From positions 744,001-808,000 of the forward strand of contig PUDQ02000024.1 of the NCBI GenBank assembly GCA_002964805.2: 64,000 nucleotides of DNA, written 5' to 3'. The stretch comes from Trametes villosa. Its lineage: Eukaryota > Basidiomycota > Agaricomycetes > Polyporales > Polyporaceae. A program made the position numbers and the translations under genes. Positions 21,901-32,719 of the stretch are shown piece by piece (the stretch's first letter is position 1; each line of letters starts with the position of its first letter). The notes under the pieces are model-generated. The model was not told the DNA's origin, did not search any database, and saw nothing but the letters and a program-made list of their open reading frames with translations.

Positions 21901-23306
21901 ATGTCCAATGTCGTAGCCATTGCCGATTATGTCCGCAACGCAGCAACAGACCAGAGTACGGGGTACTCATCAGGTGCGCTCTTATATCCTGCGCGCCGCG
22001 GCCTTGCCTTGTGAACACGTTCATGGAGAGGCGATTGCAGTCGCTGCCCTGACGTTCCTGGCATGGGATGTCGCACTGTCTTTCTCCGACGAGGTGAGTA
22101 ATACACCGAGACGAGCAGGAAGAGAGCCCATAACGCGTTGCATGTCCGCAGGTGCGCTTGGTTTGGAGGTAGGGATGGGCGAGCCCGCGTTCACGCCCAC
22201 CCAACAGCTGAGCTAACGCGGACTACAGGCAGTCGAATGGATGGTCCCGTTGGTTGTACGCCTTCATCCGTTACGCGCCGCTGCTGGCCGAAATGTGAGT
22301 CCTTCCTGCATATCATTCAGCCAGTCAGCACCATGCCGATATAATGCTAGCGTATTCTTTGCCTACTTCGCGGTCCCAGGCACGGCGCCGGGCTTCCAGG
22401 GGAAGCCGTGCAGGGCAAGCACTCTCGCGGAGAGCATTATCCTAGAGAGCGTCATTCTCGCAGTCGAAATCGTCCTTTTTGTGCGCGGTGAGTTGATCCA
22501 CAGACCCTGCGCGTTGCTTATAGCCGTCAGCTTCTCTGCTAACATGCCCTCGTAGTGCACGCTCTATACCATCAGAGCCGCGCCATCCTCGTGGGCCTCC
22601 TGGCGGGGCTTGCGGCAAGCTTCTGCGGGACGTTCATTGGGATGTACTACGCGGCGGATGAGTTGCGGTACGACATGCAGTGCCTCGTGCGGTCCGCACC
22701 TCGAATCATGATCCTTGTGTGGTGCGTATACGAGCGGTGCTCATTGACTCGCTCTGATGCGAAGTGGCCAGGATTTCCCCGATCGCGTTTGAGGCGGTAT
22801 TGTTCGTGATGACGCTGCTGAAGTTCCGGGAGAGCCGCCGGGAGGGATTGGGGAGGCGACCGATTCTGGACACAATCGTGTGCGACGGGACGTGGGCGTT
22901 CGTCCTGGCCCTGGGTGAGTTACTCTGTTTTGGAACGGGCTTCACGGACACTCACGGTACTTGCCCAGTGGTCTTGACGGCGAACGCGGTGATATATAGC
23001 GCCTTCTCGGAGACATTGTCGGGGATATTCTACTTGTGAGTGTGTATCGTCCTCCTCGCGCGCTCAATAACGTTGACGGTAGTACCATAGCTGGGCGATG
23101 TCGGCTCTATCGTTTATCGTGAGTGCACGTATCCCGATGTTCAGAAGGCGATGGGCTTACCGACCAACCAGGGGTCGCACGTACTGCTGAATCTTCGGCA
23201 GGTCGCTAACGAGCAGAGTCTAACATGGGACTCCTCGTTAGAACCGTCCGCGATCTGTTTCGAGAGTAATGGACTTGTCCTGTCTGACGCTAGCATCGCA
23301 GCCTGA
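21901..23306 (+). CDS. DUF6533 multi-pass membrane protein, tandem copy 1
   Basis: Ten short exons splice to about 295 residues with consistent phases. The N-terminal DUF6533-type block reads LTFLAWDVALSFSDEVRLVW then WSRWLYAFIRYAPLLAEI, with the VRLVW piece encoded by a 17 bp microexon (22152-22168). Later helices are ESIILESVILAVEIVLFV, ILVGLLAGLAASFCGTFIG, ISPIAFEAVLFVMTLLKF, the conserved ILDTIVCDGTWAFVLALVV with TANAVIYSAF, and WAMSALSFIGSHVLLNLR, followed by a short polar tail. The family is abundant in mushroom-forming fungi and of unknown function. A nearly collinear paralogue begins at 23902. Confidence 0.85.
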
Positions 23307-23901
23307 TTGTCAGCGAACGCGTTGTACTTATAGTGCACACGATGGCATACACACAATGTACAATGCGCCGCATATGAACTGTGGCACATCCAACGCTTAG
23401 CGAGATGTCAACGAGCGTTTCAACCGTTTCTCGATGCGGGAACCTGCGCTCCGTTGTCTCCGGAGCAGACATCCGGCGGCGGCGTCGGCGGCACAGGCCA
23501 GTCAAATGTTGTGAAGCCACAGTAGTGACGGCGGGGATACGGGCACCGACGATCCGCCAGCGCACGTAGCACCGAGCGCGCGATACTCCGCAAGCCTTCA
23601 GGCGTACCGCCCTAGCTCCTGCTTGGGCTACTGGACGATGCTCGGCCATTACGGGCTCTGTAGTGAATCTACATATCGGGTCCGAAGAGTCAATAAGAGT
23701 CAATGTAGTAGAACCGCGATGTCGACATGATCACGCACCCTCTCCTTTCGCCCCGACGCCGCCGGTATTTTAGTGCTGACAGAGCCTTGAGCGGTACGAG
23801 CATATACCGTACGCAAAGACTCGGGACGTGGCATATATGACGGGACGAGATGAGTGCGCCTCATCGCCCGCCCGCGCGTCGTCCCGAGGTTTACGCTTGC
23901 G
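23307..23901. promoter_or_regulatory. Upstream region of second DUF6533 gene with TATA box
   Basis: About 600 bases with no gene. A TATA-like catatat (23832-23838) precedes the ATG at 23902 by about 65 bases. Elements gcgatgtcgac and a gaggttt-like block just before the ATG are shared with the upstream region of copy 1. Confidence 0.5.
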
Positions 23902-25261
23902 ATGCCCGATGCTGTAGACATCGCCGAGTACGTCGGCAGCGCAGCGACGGCTCTGGTGGCCGGGTATTCCTCAGGTGCGCTCCATCGTTATGCTCGCGTT
24001 GTGGACGCGCTCATGGACCCATGGCTGTAGCTGCTGGTCTGACGTTCTTGATATGGGACGTCCTCGTAACATTTCCCGACGAGGTGAGTGAGCGTACACA
24101 AGAAAGAACAAGCTGTAAAGGGGGCGCATGACGCGAAAGATCTCCTGCAGGTGCAACTGGTTTGGAGGTAGGGATGTTCAGGCTCGTCGCTCACGTCCGC
24201 CCTCCTGACACGGCATCAGTCGGCCGCACGGGTGGTCCCACTGGCTGTATGCATTCATCCGCTATGCCCCGCTCCTAGCTGAGATGTGCGTGCTCCTATC
24301 GCGTAGTCAGTTCGCGAGCTCCATGTTCATTTCATAACAGCGTATACTTCGCATTCTTCGTCGTCCCGCACGCGGGGCCAGACCTCCGGGGCAAGTCGTG
24401 CAAGACGAGCATCATCGCCGGGTCCGTCATCCTCGAGAGCGTCATCCTCGCTGTCGAAGTCGTGCTCCTCGTACGCGGTACGTCCCCACCCGTCCTCGCT
24501 TAATCACTCGCAACTTGACACCCACGCAGTGCACGCGTTGTATGACCGGAGCCGGACGGTACTCATAGCCCTCCTAGCCGGGCTTGCGGCGAGCTTCTGC
24601 GGGACGTTCGCAGGGATGCACTTTACGGCCGACAGCGTGCTGTACAACGCGCGGTGCAACGTACAGTCCTCAGGCTCGCCGCCGATCAGGGTGCTCTTCT
24701 GGTGCGGGGGTGCGGCTTCCGAAAGATTCGTGCTGATGCGAGTTCTGCCAGGCTGTTTCCCGTAGCGTTCGAGGCGGCGCTGTTCGCCATGACGTTGCTG
24801 AAGTTCCGGGAGGGCCGTCGGGAGGGGCTGGGGAGGCGGCCGATTCTGGACACGGTCGTGTGCGACGGCACATGGGCGTTCGCCTTGACCCTAGGTGAGT
24901 CTCGGCGAGGGCTGGGACCGGGATTCGGGGACGCTCACGGGATGCGCAGTGGTTATGGTGGCGAACGCGGTGATATATACGGCCTTCTCGGGGGCCCTCT
25001 CGGGGATATTCTACTTGTAAGTGTGTGTTGTGCTCGTCGCGCGTCGGTCCTGACGCTTCGTCGTAGTTGGGTGATGTCAATTCTGTCATTCATCGTGAGT
25101 GCGCGGATTTCGAGGCTGTAGAAGTGATGAGCTTACCTGCGAGCTAGGGGTCGCACGTACTGCGCAATCTTCGGCGGATCGCTCACGAGCAGAGCCTGCC
25201 ATGGGAGTTCATGTCAGAACCATCCGACATTTGTTTCGGGAGGGATCACCGCACCGTCTGA
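23902..25261 (+). CDS. DUF6533 multi-pass membrane protein, tandem copy 2
   Basis: Begins MPDAVDIAEYVGSAATALVA and follows the exon plan of copy 1 exactly, including the 17 bp microexon (24151-24167, coding VQLVW). Key parts: LTFLIWDVLVTFPDEVQLVW, WSHWLYAFIRYAPLLAEIVY, VILESVILAVEVVLLV, IALLAGLAASFCGTFAGM, LFPVAFEAALFAMTLLKF, ILDTVVCDGTWAFALTLVV and SFIGSHVLRNLRRIAHEQSL. About 288 residues, intact, no stops. Differences from copy 1 concentrate in loops and the short C-terminal tail. Probably a membrane receptor or scaffold, but no function is known for the family. Confidence 0.85.
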
Positions 25262-25579
25262 CGCGATCGTCGCTACCTAGCTCTCGCCAGGGGTGGGTCT
25301 TCGCAGCGTGCATGTTACACGTACTAAATATATAATATACCGCTAGCGCCCTGCAACCGAAGAAGGGTTCAGGTTTGCCTTTGGCGCACGGCAAATATCA
25401 CAGGATTCCATGACCCCCGGATGAGGAACACGTTCTTGTAGCGAATTAGAACTGTCATGAAGTCCCTTTGTGCAGGCAATGATATTTCTAACTCGATACA
25501 GGATGGTGCCTCTGTCAGAGGCCCTGGAATTACTGGATGTTCGGCGTGGCGGCTACTTATTGCGGGCACACTCACGGTG
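25262..25579. other. Intergenic, convergent gene ends
   Basis: About 320 bases between the stop codons of the DUF6533 copy and the RRG7-like gene; no features seen. Confidence 0.4.
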
Positions 25580-26437
25580 TCATGGCGTCTCCAGGCTATC
25601 CATCTCATGCTCCGGCGTCCAACTGCGTATAAGCCGGCCATCGTTCCATAATCCCGGATACCCCTGTCTTGTGGTGGGAGACAGGTTCCAGCGAGGTTTT
25701 ACCGTGCCCCGAAGCAGTCCAGCAGGCCCGCCCAAAGCAGGGTTGAAGAGGAGCGTTCCCGGCAAGACGGGCTCCCCTGGAACATCAGAGAGCGAAGCAT
25801 CTGCAGTACGGCCTGAACCTGCATCCCCTTGACTCGTAGCGTCGCCGGAGACTACAGGAAGATGGAGGAGCGCGAGGGGGATAGGGGAAGAATACGCTTG
25901 GAGGAGAGAGGCCTTCGTGAATGGCGAGATCGAGAGGAACATGCCAACGAGCGCATCGTGCGTCTGCGCCGACGCGACTGGGCTTCCGTCTCTTGGGGAG
26001 TGGTAAGCAGAATGGCGGAGGACGGTGCCTTCGAACTCGCGGATGAACCGAGGCCCAATCTTCCTTTCTTCGGCCTTGCACTGCGCGACGATCCGGAGCC
26101 GCCTCCGTGGCAGAGCGGAGGAGTCCAGACGGGTCGTATGGTCATGCGAGAGACACTCAGCAGGAAGCCACCACCATCCCTGTAGGTCGATACCGCGGTC
26201 GCCCTTGCCGCCGACGCGTCGGAGGGACATGGACAGATGCTCCCGGAGGAGGCGAAGAGAGCGCTGCTCGAAGAGGACGCCTTTCATCACCGCCGTGATC
26301 GACACCGAGGAGGTTGTTGCAGCCATCCGCGACATGGCCGCAAGCGGCGCGCTGTGAGCGAGTGCGAGGAAAGATAGGATGGCAGAGAGGGGGACAGCAG
26401 GTGAGTGAGCGAGAAGACGGAAGCAAAGTCGCCACAA
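25580..26437 (-). CDS. RRG7-like mitochondrial protein (DUF2034, restriction-endonuclease fold)
   Basis: A single exon of 285 residues. The N-terminus (MWRLCFRLLAHSPAVP...) is basic and hydrophobic, suiting mitochondrial import. The core is the family's nuclease-like block: FEQRSLRLLREHLSMSLRRV, then GGKGDRGIDLQGWWWLP, then LRIVAQCKAEERKIGPRFIR with EFEGT. In PD-(D/E)XK terms the Asp of GIDL and the Q-x-K of QCK are the expected catalytic positions, and both are present. Yeast Rrg7 is required for respiratory growth, but its biochemical role is not established. The C-terminal ~100 residues (after LLHLPVV) are Gly/Pro-rich and variable. Confidence in the family is good; catalytic activity is only inferred. 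Confidence 0.82.
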   Translation of the reverse strand: MWRLCFRLLAHSPAVPLSAILSFLALAHSAPLAAMSRMAATTSSVSITAVMKGVLFEQRSLRLLREHLSMSLRRVGGKGDRGIDLQGWWWLPAECLSHDHTTRLDSSALPRRRLRIVAQCKAEERKIGPRFIREFEGTVLRHSAYHSPRDGSPVASAQTHDALVGMFLSISPFTKASLLQAYSSPIPLALLHLPVVSGDATSQGDAGSGRTADASLSDVPGEPVLPGTLLFNPALGGPAGLLRGTVKPRWNLSPTTRQGYPGLWNDGRLIRSWTPEHEMDSLETP

Positions 26438-26568
26438 AGTCGCAGACGCCCACGCCGATCTCTCTGTCGCGCGCGGGCGCTTAGCGCGCGACGCCAGGTT
26501 CGCGTATTCAAACGACTAGTGTGCGGCGCGCTGCCTCCTTGCTTTCGGCTTCCACCATCTAGTCATCA

Positions 26569-26791
26569 CATATATACCGCCCTGATATCTTCTTGCTTTG
26601 TTTTGCTGCTGGACTATTCCTGCTGGACTATCCCCGCTGAACTATTCCTGCTTTCTCTTCCTGCTGCTCGCTCACGACCCATACACGACCCCCCGCGCTG
26701 GATTCGCCACTGCTAGATGCAAACCCACGACCCCGGCGAGGATGTGTGCATCCCTTCTCGGAGCGAATCAATGGCGTCGCTATCATCGCAG
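26569..26791 (+). promoter_or_regulatory. TATA box and orphan first-exon-like ORF
   Basis: A TATA element (catatata, 26569-26576) is followed by a pyrimidine-rich leader with three imperfect 14-base repeats (ctgctggactattc type, 26606-26651). An ATG at 26717 opens a 25-codon frame ending exactly at a gtgagc donor (26792). No downstream exon was found; the repeat array at 26950 follows. It may also act as the minus-strand promoter for RRG7. Confidence 0.3.
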
Positions 26792-26949
26792 GTGAGCACC
26801 GTTCCATTGCTCGTCGGCATCTGTCTGCGGGCTGCGCCACGGCTCTTGTCGTGGGAGTTAAATTAATGGGTCCGAGCAGCCCAAGATCCTCCGCCGGTTC
26901 CCCGGCGGTAATTTCCTGGGCTGTTCTTTCTCTGACTGACCGCTGTGCA

Positions 26950-27395
26950 TATAACAGGCTCATTAGAGCGTGTTTGTAGCGCGGTTATGCCCGGAAAGTG
27001 CCAAACTGCGAAGGCAATTCCGCGTGAGCTGGAACTGAGTTTTAGTGGGGGTCGTTATCACTGCGCGCAAATAGGCTCTAACGGAGCCTATCTGCAACGC
27101 AGTCATAATCGCGAAGTGCCAGTCTGTCAACGCGAGCGAAGCGCCCATTTCTGCGTGAGCTAGAGCCACGTTTTGAACCACGATGGGGCGGTTATAATCG
27201 CTTGCAGATACGCTCTACCAGAGCGTGTCTGCGACGCAGTCATGACTGTAAAGCTCTGGACCACATACCCGCGCGCGAGGCGCCCATTCTGTGCGAGTTG
27301 GAGCCAAGTGTTGAACGTTGAACTGCCATGGGGCGCTCATAACTGCGCGCAAATGCTCTACTGAATTCGTAGACTCAACTGCCATTGGGGCCTAG
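26950..27395. repeat. Degenerate tandem repeat array, units about 117-143 bp
   Basis: Three successive degenerate units start near 26957, 27074 and 27212, with a partial fourth from 27355. Each opens with a small hairpin (GGCTCTAACGGAGCC, CGCTCTACCAGAGCG, GCTCATTAGAGC). Each later carries a GCGTGAGCT-like block, a GGGGCG block and a CGCGCAAAT or CTTGCAGAT end. No coding capacity is conserved between the units. Confidence 0.6.
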
Positions 27396-27960
27396 ATGTC
27401 CGACATCCTGTGTCCATCTTGTAGTGACTCCTGTACCGTCGTTGTAGCATCTGTCCCAGCGTTGTTTTCCTGCCGATAGACCACTTGTGTCTCACACTAC
27501 TCAGAGATACTCGGAGCAATCCGCCCCTGTTGCAAAGTGTGCAACGTCTCTGATCATGGAGCACCACCGTCGCGTAGCTCTCGCCCCTGCCGGCGTTAGT
27601 TAAAGCGGACGGGCTTGGTTGTTATCGGGTGTCGAATGGATGAAATCGCTGCTCGCGTCTAGCATGACAGCGAGGTGCATGTCAAGAGACCACTCGCATG
27701 TTACGCTGCTCAGAGACCCTGGGAGCTATTCACCCTAGGTTCATTCACCTCAGGTGGGCCACAGCGTTCGCCGGCATTTTTTGTAGTGACCAGGTTGAGT
27801 CGACGCCCGCGCCCAGCGTCAGCTGAATGTGGGCTGCGAGAATACCCTCACAGCAGTGCCAGCGGCCGTCCATGGGCACTCTGTTCTGCGGCGCGCATTC
27901 GGGACCCTTTACGCGGACACGGGTATACTGATCTGCGCGTCTAGTCATCACATTACACAG
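27396..27960. other. Unassigned, may hold 5' exons of the RdRP
   Basis: About 560 bases with no clear gene. ATG codons at 27830 and 27870 could begin the RNA-dependent RNA polymerase, but I could not find a splice arrangement in phase with the exon ending at 28005. Confidence 0.3.
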
Positions 27961-30900
27961 ATCAGTGCGACGAGGATTTAAGCATCGTCATCGCCCAATA
28001 CAATGGTGAGTATACGAGATCGACAGCCAGGTACCGCCATCCTAACGTAATGTAGAAGACGAAGCGGAGAAGGAAAACCACCGATACGGCTTCCCGACTG
28101 CATCCCCCGCTGCACCTAGCTCGGCTTCCGGCCGGAAACGTAAACGAAGCTTGGGCGAGGAGCCCACAGCGACCCCTCCCCGACAAGCTCCCCGAGTCGG
28201 CACCCAAGAGCTTGCTGGTCACAGAAGCTCCGGAGGCTCTCGAGATACTCTGGTCACTTCTATTTCAAGCACGACATCTTCCAACGGTAGCTCCCGCACA
28301 TTGGGCCCCACTCCACCAGCTGTCCTGGAACATCGTACAAGGCATGCTGGCACGCGCAAGAATAAGTCGGTTGTGGCCTCTCCAGCGTCTCCTCAAGTTA
28401 TCCCTCCCTCTGTTGTCCTTCCAGCTGCCAAGCCTACCCCCAACACCAAGCCTACATCTGCCACCAAGCCCCCGCCAACCACCAAGCCTGCGTCCCCCGC
28501 CAAGCATGCGTCCCCAACCAAGTATGCGTCCCCCACCAAACCAACACCCGCCACGAGAACTCCCCCCGCCACCAACAAACCGCTCACAGTCTTACCCACA
28601 CGGCCCACACTTTCATCCCACACCACTCCAGAAACGCTTCAACCCCCCATCCTTGCGCCGGCAGCATGGCGACCGCCGGAACCCGTAGTCGTGGTATGAA
28701 ATCCGCGATCATATCGTATTTCGACTAGTTCATAGCTAACCATACTTACATGCTCCGCAGGCTCATGCCGGGTATCACTACACATCGTACATCGAGGCTC
28801 TCCCCTGGGGTGCCCAATGGGAGCTCGCTCGCTACATCAACACTGGCTTCGATATTCGACATCTCACAGTGCAGACGCTCATCGACCTCCGGAAGCACGG
28901 TACCAACGCCGCCACGGCCCCGGAAGTGAAGAAATTCGTCGAGAGGGTCGTCAGGGATACCGCTGAGAAGGCCGCAAAGGACAGTGCTGGGAAGCCCACG
29001 AAAGCCAGTGCTGAGGGCGCCGCGCAGGACGCCTTTGCGGCGGCCTTCGCGCGCGAGCACTCTGTGAAGGTATGACGCGCGTACGTCGGGCAAGTTATGG
29101 GCTCAATCATTTCTCTGCTAGCTCCCCTGGGATGAGCTCGACAAGGAGGAGGCTATCCTGAAGGACCATCCCTTCGGTGGCATCGGCTGTAACCAGGACG
29201 AGCCGTTCTGCGCGCAAGACCCCAACTGGTACGGCGGCCGGGTCCACTTCACGGCGTGCGTGCGCAAGGACAAGGACGGCCAGCTGAAGCTCGACCTCGA
29301 CCGGCCTGTGCTCGGGTCCTCGAACCGCTTCGCCCGTCGCTTCGGCTCGCGGCGCTTTATTCGCGTACGCGTGCAGAAGGACCTGCTGTTCAACGCGGTC
29401 GGGGACGAGCTCAAGGAGTACTTTCGGCGCCCGTTCATCGTCGGGACCGCGGTATTTCGCGCATTCTACGCGAAAGAGCAGAACGTGTTCCTGTTTCGGA
29501 CGAACGAAGAAGTCGCGAAGGACTCGCGCGTCTTGCCGCCGGCCTCCGAGTCTGCGGCAGCGCGGAGCGAGCAGTCGATACTGGACTTCATCAACTGGCA
29601 CAACAGCTTGTCGCTCAACGCCGACCAGGTAAGTGTTCGCACGGTGCAGTGCTATTCCGTCGTACTGACCGGCGGACAGACGATGGTGAAATGGGCTGCC
29701 CGCTTCGCGCTCGGCCTGTCAAATTCAGTCCCGGGCATCAGGCTGGACGCCCGCAACATATGCTTCGTAGAGGACATCAGTACGTGGCCGCGCCCGATGT
29801 CTTCTTTGTCCCCTTCACTCATGTGCTTCAGTATGCGATGCATTCGACGGGTGTGGAAAGCCACCGTCTGAGATGCAGATGACAGACGGATGTGGCCTGG
29901 TGAACCGCGCGGCTATGCGCCTCCTGACGGGGCGCGTGGGGTCTGGCGAAGACGAGCCGACAGCGGTGCAAGTGCGCATCGCCGGCGCCAAGGGGCTCCT
30001 CCTCGTCCGGCACGACCTCAGCCCGGAAGACGAGGAGGTGCCAAAGCTGTGGCTACGGACGTCACAGCTCAAGATTCGGCACACCCCTTACCCCTTCCAC
30101 GAGCGCATCGTCGAAGACGATGCTGACCCCGCGCTGCGCACGATCGACGTGCTCCGCGCGTCACGCATGCACACTCCCGCCCGCCTCTCTGTCGAGACGA
30201 TCACGAACCTCGCGGAGAACGGCGTGCCCCGGGGTTACTTCCAACGGCTGTTCGAAGTAAACCTGCAGGAGCGCGTTGGCGAGCTTTTGAAGCACGAGCG
30301 CCCGGAGGACATGCAGCTCCTGCACCATGCCGTTGCGCGCGAGGGCGGCGTGATTCGCGCACGGATGGCGCGTGAGGCGGCAGGCGTAGCGCGCGCGAAA
30401 GGGCTCATCGTGGATGACTACGACGACGACCTGGAAGATGAGGATGAGGACGGGCTCGACGGGCTTGACCGCGCGCTCCGAGAACAGAGCCGCGCGTGGT
30501 GGGAGGACCCCGTAAGCGGCTGCCCGTCGTCGCTGGAGGAGACATGCCTGTTCCTGCTCGACTCCGGCTTCCTCCCGCGGACGTGCCCAGTGCTGCAAGC
30601 GAAGCTGAAGGAGGTCGCGAAGAAGGTCGTCACGACGTTTGAGGCGCGGTACAAGTTCGCCGTACCGATGTCGTGTTCTGCTTTTATTGTTCCTGGTGAG
30701 TGCACGGGTCTACGGTTGCGGGCGATCGTCTTGAGGTACTGATGGGGTGCGATGTAGATCCATTCGGCGTCTTGGGGCCGAACGAGATCCATGTCAAGAG
30801 CTCGCGGCGGGAATTTGTCGACGCAGATGGGAGGCAGACGGACTTGGTCTTGGGCGACGTGCTGGTAAACCGTGATGATCCTGCTTGAACTTCTGAGCCA

Positions 30901-32375
30901 TACTGAAACGGCCCCTATATAGGTCACACGTCATCCTTGCAAAGTTCCCAGCGATGTTCAGAAGGTGCGAGAAATAATGCCGATCTTCATGATCAGACGC
31001 TTACCGTAGCGTGGCAGGTCAAGGCTGTATTCCACGACAACCTGAGACATTACTGCAACGTAATAGTGGTCTCTACTAAGAGCGCCGTGTGGCAAGGCCA
31101 GCCCCTGAATCGTCATCTGGCGAGCCTTACAGGTGGAGGTGAGCATCAAGGTCCTCGAAGACTGAACTACGCTTACCACTGGTGCAGGTGACTACGACGG
31201 TGACACCATGGAAGTGTTTTGGGATCCCGCCATGGTCTCCGCTTTCAATGTACCAGATCCCCATCTATATGCCAGCGAGCCCCCGGAGGTCCAGAAGTCT
31301 CTAGTCAAGAACACGGAAACCGTCTCTGCGTTCCTTGCGCGAGTACCTCCCAGCACCTCGGACGAGTACCAGATTTTCGCGCTCCAGGACTATCTGCTCG
31401 GCGCCCTTCGCGGCCGGTCCTACGTCTCCGAGTACTCGGTCTGGTGGGAGAAGAGCACCTATGCGCAGGGGTACGCGCACCCCGAGACCGTCTTTCTTGC
31501 CTATATGTACGTCCGACACGTCCGCAGGATCGACATGAGCTAATAGCGGGCTGTGACTGGACAGGTTCTGTGCTATCCTCGACGGCATCAAGACCGGCGT
31601 AACCATCGACCCCGTGGCCTTCGGCAGACACAAAGCGAAATGGTCGCAAGGCGCGCTCAACTGGAAAGTGACCGAGACCGACGAGGACCGGCGGAACCCC
31701 CTGAAGCGGAATCCGCTCATCACTGTCAAGCGCGACTCCACTCTCCCGAAATTCATCATGGACTCGATGGCAGAGCGCGTGCGGCACGCTTGCGAGCTAC
31801 AGCGCAAGCGCATCGACAACAAACTCGTCACCACTGGCGATGTTCAGCTCGACGAGGACCTCGCACGCCCGTACCGTGACGCGGAGGCCCGCGCGGCGCG
31901 GCTGGAGGATGCCGGCGAGGCGCGGATGGCGCTGGAGCTAGGGGCGATCCGGCGACACGTCGAGGAGATGCACGCAAGGGCACGGGCGCGATCTGGCAAG
32001 CGCGCCTCGTCTAAGTCTGAACGGGGAAGCGGCAGCGGGAAGGCATCTTTTACGAGCCTACCGATCGAGCGGCGACAAGACATCCTCCGCGAGCAGTCGA
32101 AGGAGTTCCACGCACACCCGGCGGGCCTGCTCTGCTTCAGCGAGTCCGAGGCGACGGCGGTCAAGGCGTCATACGCGTACATCTACGACCACGCGCAGGG
32201 CGTGAAGAAGCTGCCGCGGTGGTCGCGCTTTCCGTGGGACGTCGCGATGCGCGCGCTCTGTGAGATCAAGGCGAAGGCGTGCGGAGGCTCGAAGACAGTC
32301 GCGGACGGATTCTACCGCTACTTCGAGCTCAGCCGGGCGTACATCCGGCAACGCAAGCAGGAGGAGGAGGGGTAG
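27961..32375 (+). CDS. RNA-dependent RNA polymerase (fungal RNAi type)
   Basis: Exons: (27961?)-28005, 28056-28693, 28761-29069, 29122-29628, 29680-29779, 29832-30695, 30758-30864, 30923-30964, 31018-31138, 31188-31506 and 31565-32375, about 1290 visible residues, all in phase. The N-terminal ~230 residues are disordered, with a GRKRKR basic cluster (possible nuclear signal) and a run of K-P/SPTK-type repeats. The polymerase body follows: LGSSNRFARRFGSRRFIRVR, YFRRPFIVGTAVFRAFY, EMQMTDGCGLVN, VLVTRHPCKVPSDVQK and the catalytic GGDYDGDTMEVFWDP, the metal-binding loop of cellular two-barrel polymerases. Such enzymes copy RNA templates into double-stranded RNA for Dicer and Argonaute (quelling, transposon silencing). 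The true start is unresolved. The C-terminus is complete. Confidence 0.92.
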
Positions 32376-32719
32376 GGCGTGCCCCTGGGTGTTGTGTTGA
32401 TTCACTGTTGCCGTATTGCACGATAGACTGGATCTTGTTCCAATATTGTAGGATTTCCGGATAGTGGTCCTGTTGTCACGCGCTATCTATGTACAATGTA
32501 TGTTATACCCTACCGTACCATACCTCGCTGCCTTGTAGTACGTACGTTTTTGCAGTCTTGTTTCTTCTCCTCAGGCTCCTGGATCCATTGGGTTGTGTCG
32601 TGTCATGTCATCAATCATCATAGGATATGCCCGCAGGCTACGAACAACCCCGAGCGACATCGGGTATACCGTATACATACAAGTGGTCAAGAGCGAACGA
32701 GTCCAAGTGTGCCACTGTG

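Larger units (their letters stand above)
21901..25261 (+). repeat. Tandem gene duplication (two DUF6533 genes)
   Basis: The genes at 21901-23306 and 23902-25261 share exon number, intron phases, intron positions, a 17 bp microexon and long stretches of nearly identical coding sequence, for example the exon coding LLKFRE.RREGLGRRPILDT. Introns have diverged, so the duplication is not very recent. Confidence 0.85.

Noticed and set aside
28003..28005. ATG directly before a GT donor as the start of the RdRP
   Set aside because: It looks like the ATG-intron pattern of the SKI8-like gene, but the phase leads into a frame that is not the coding frame of the next exon; the frame reading through AAT-G fits instead.
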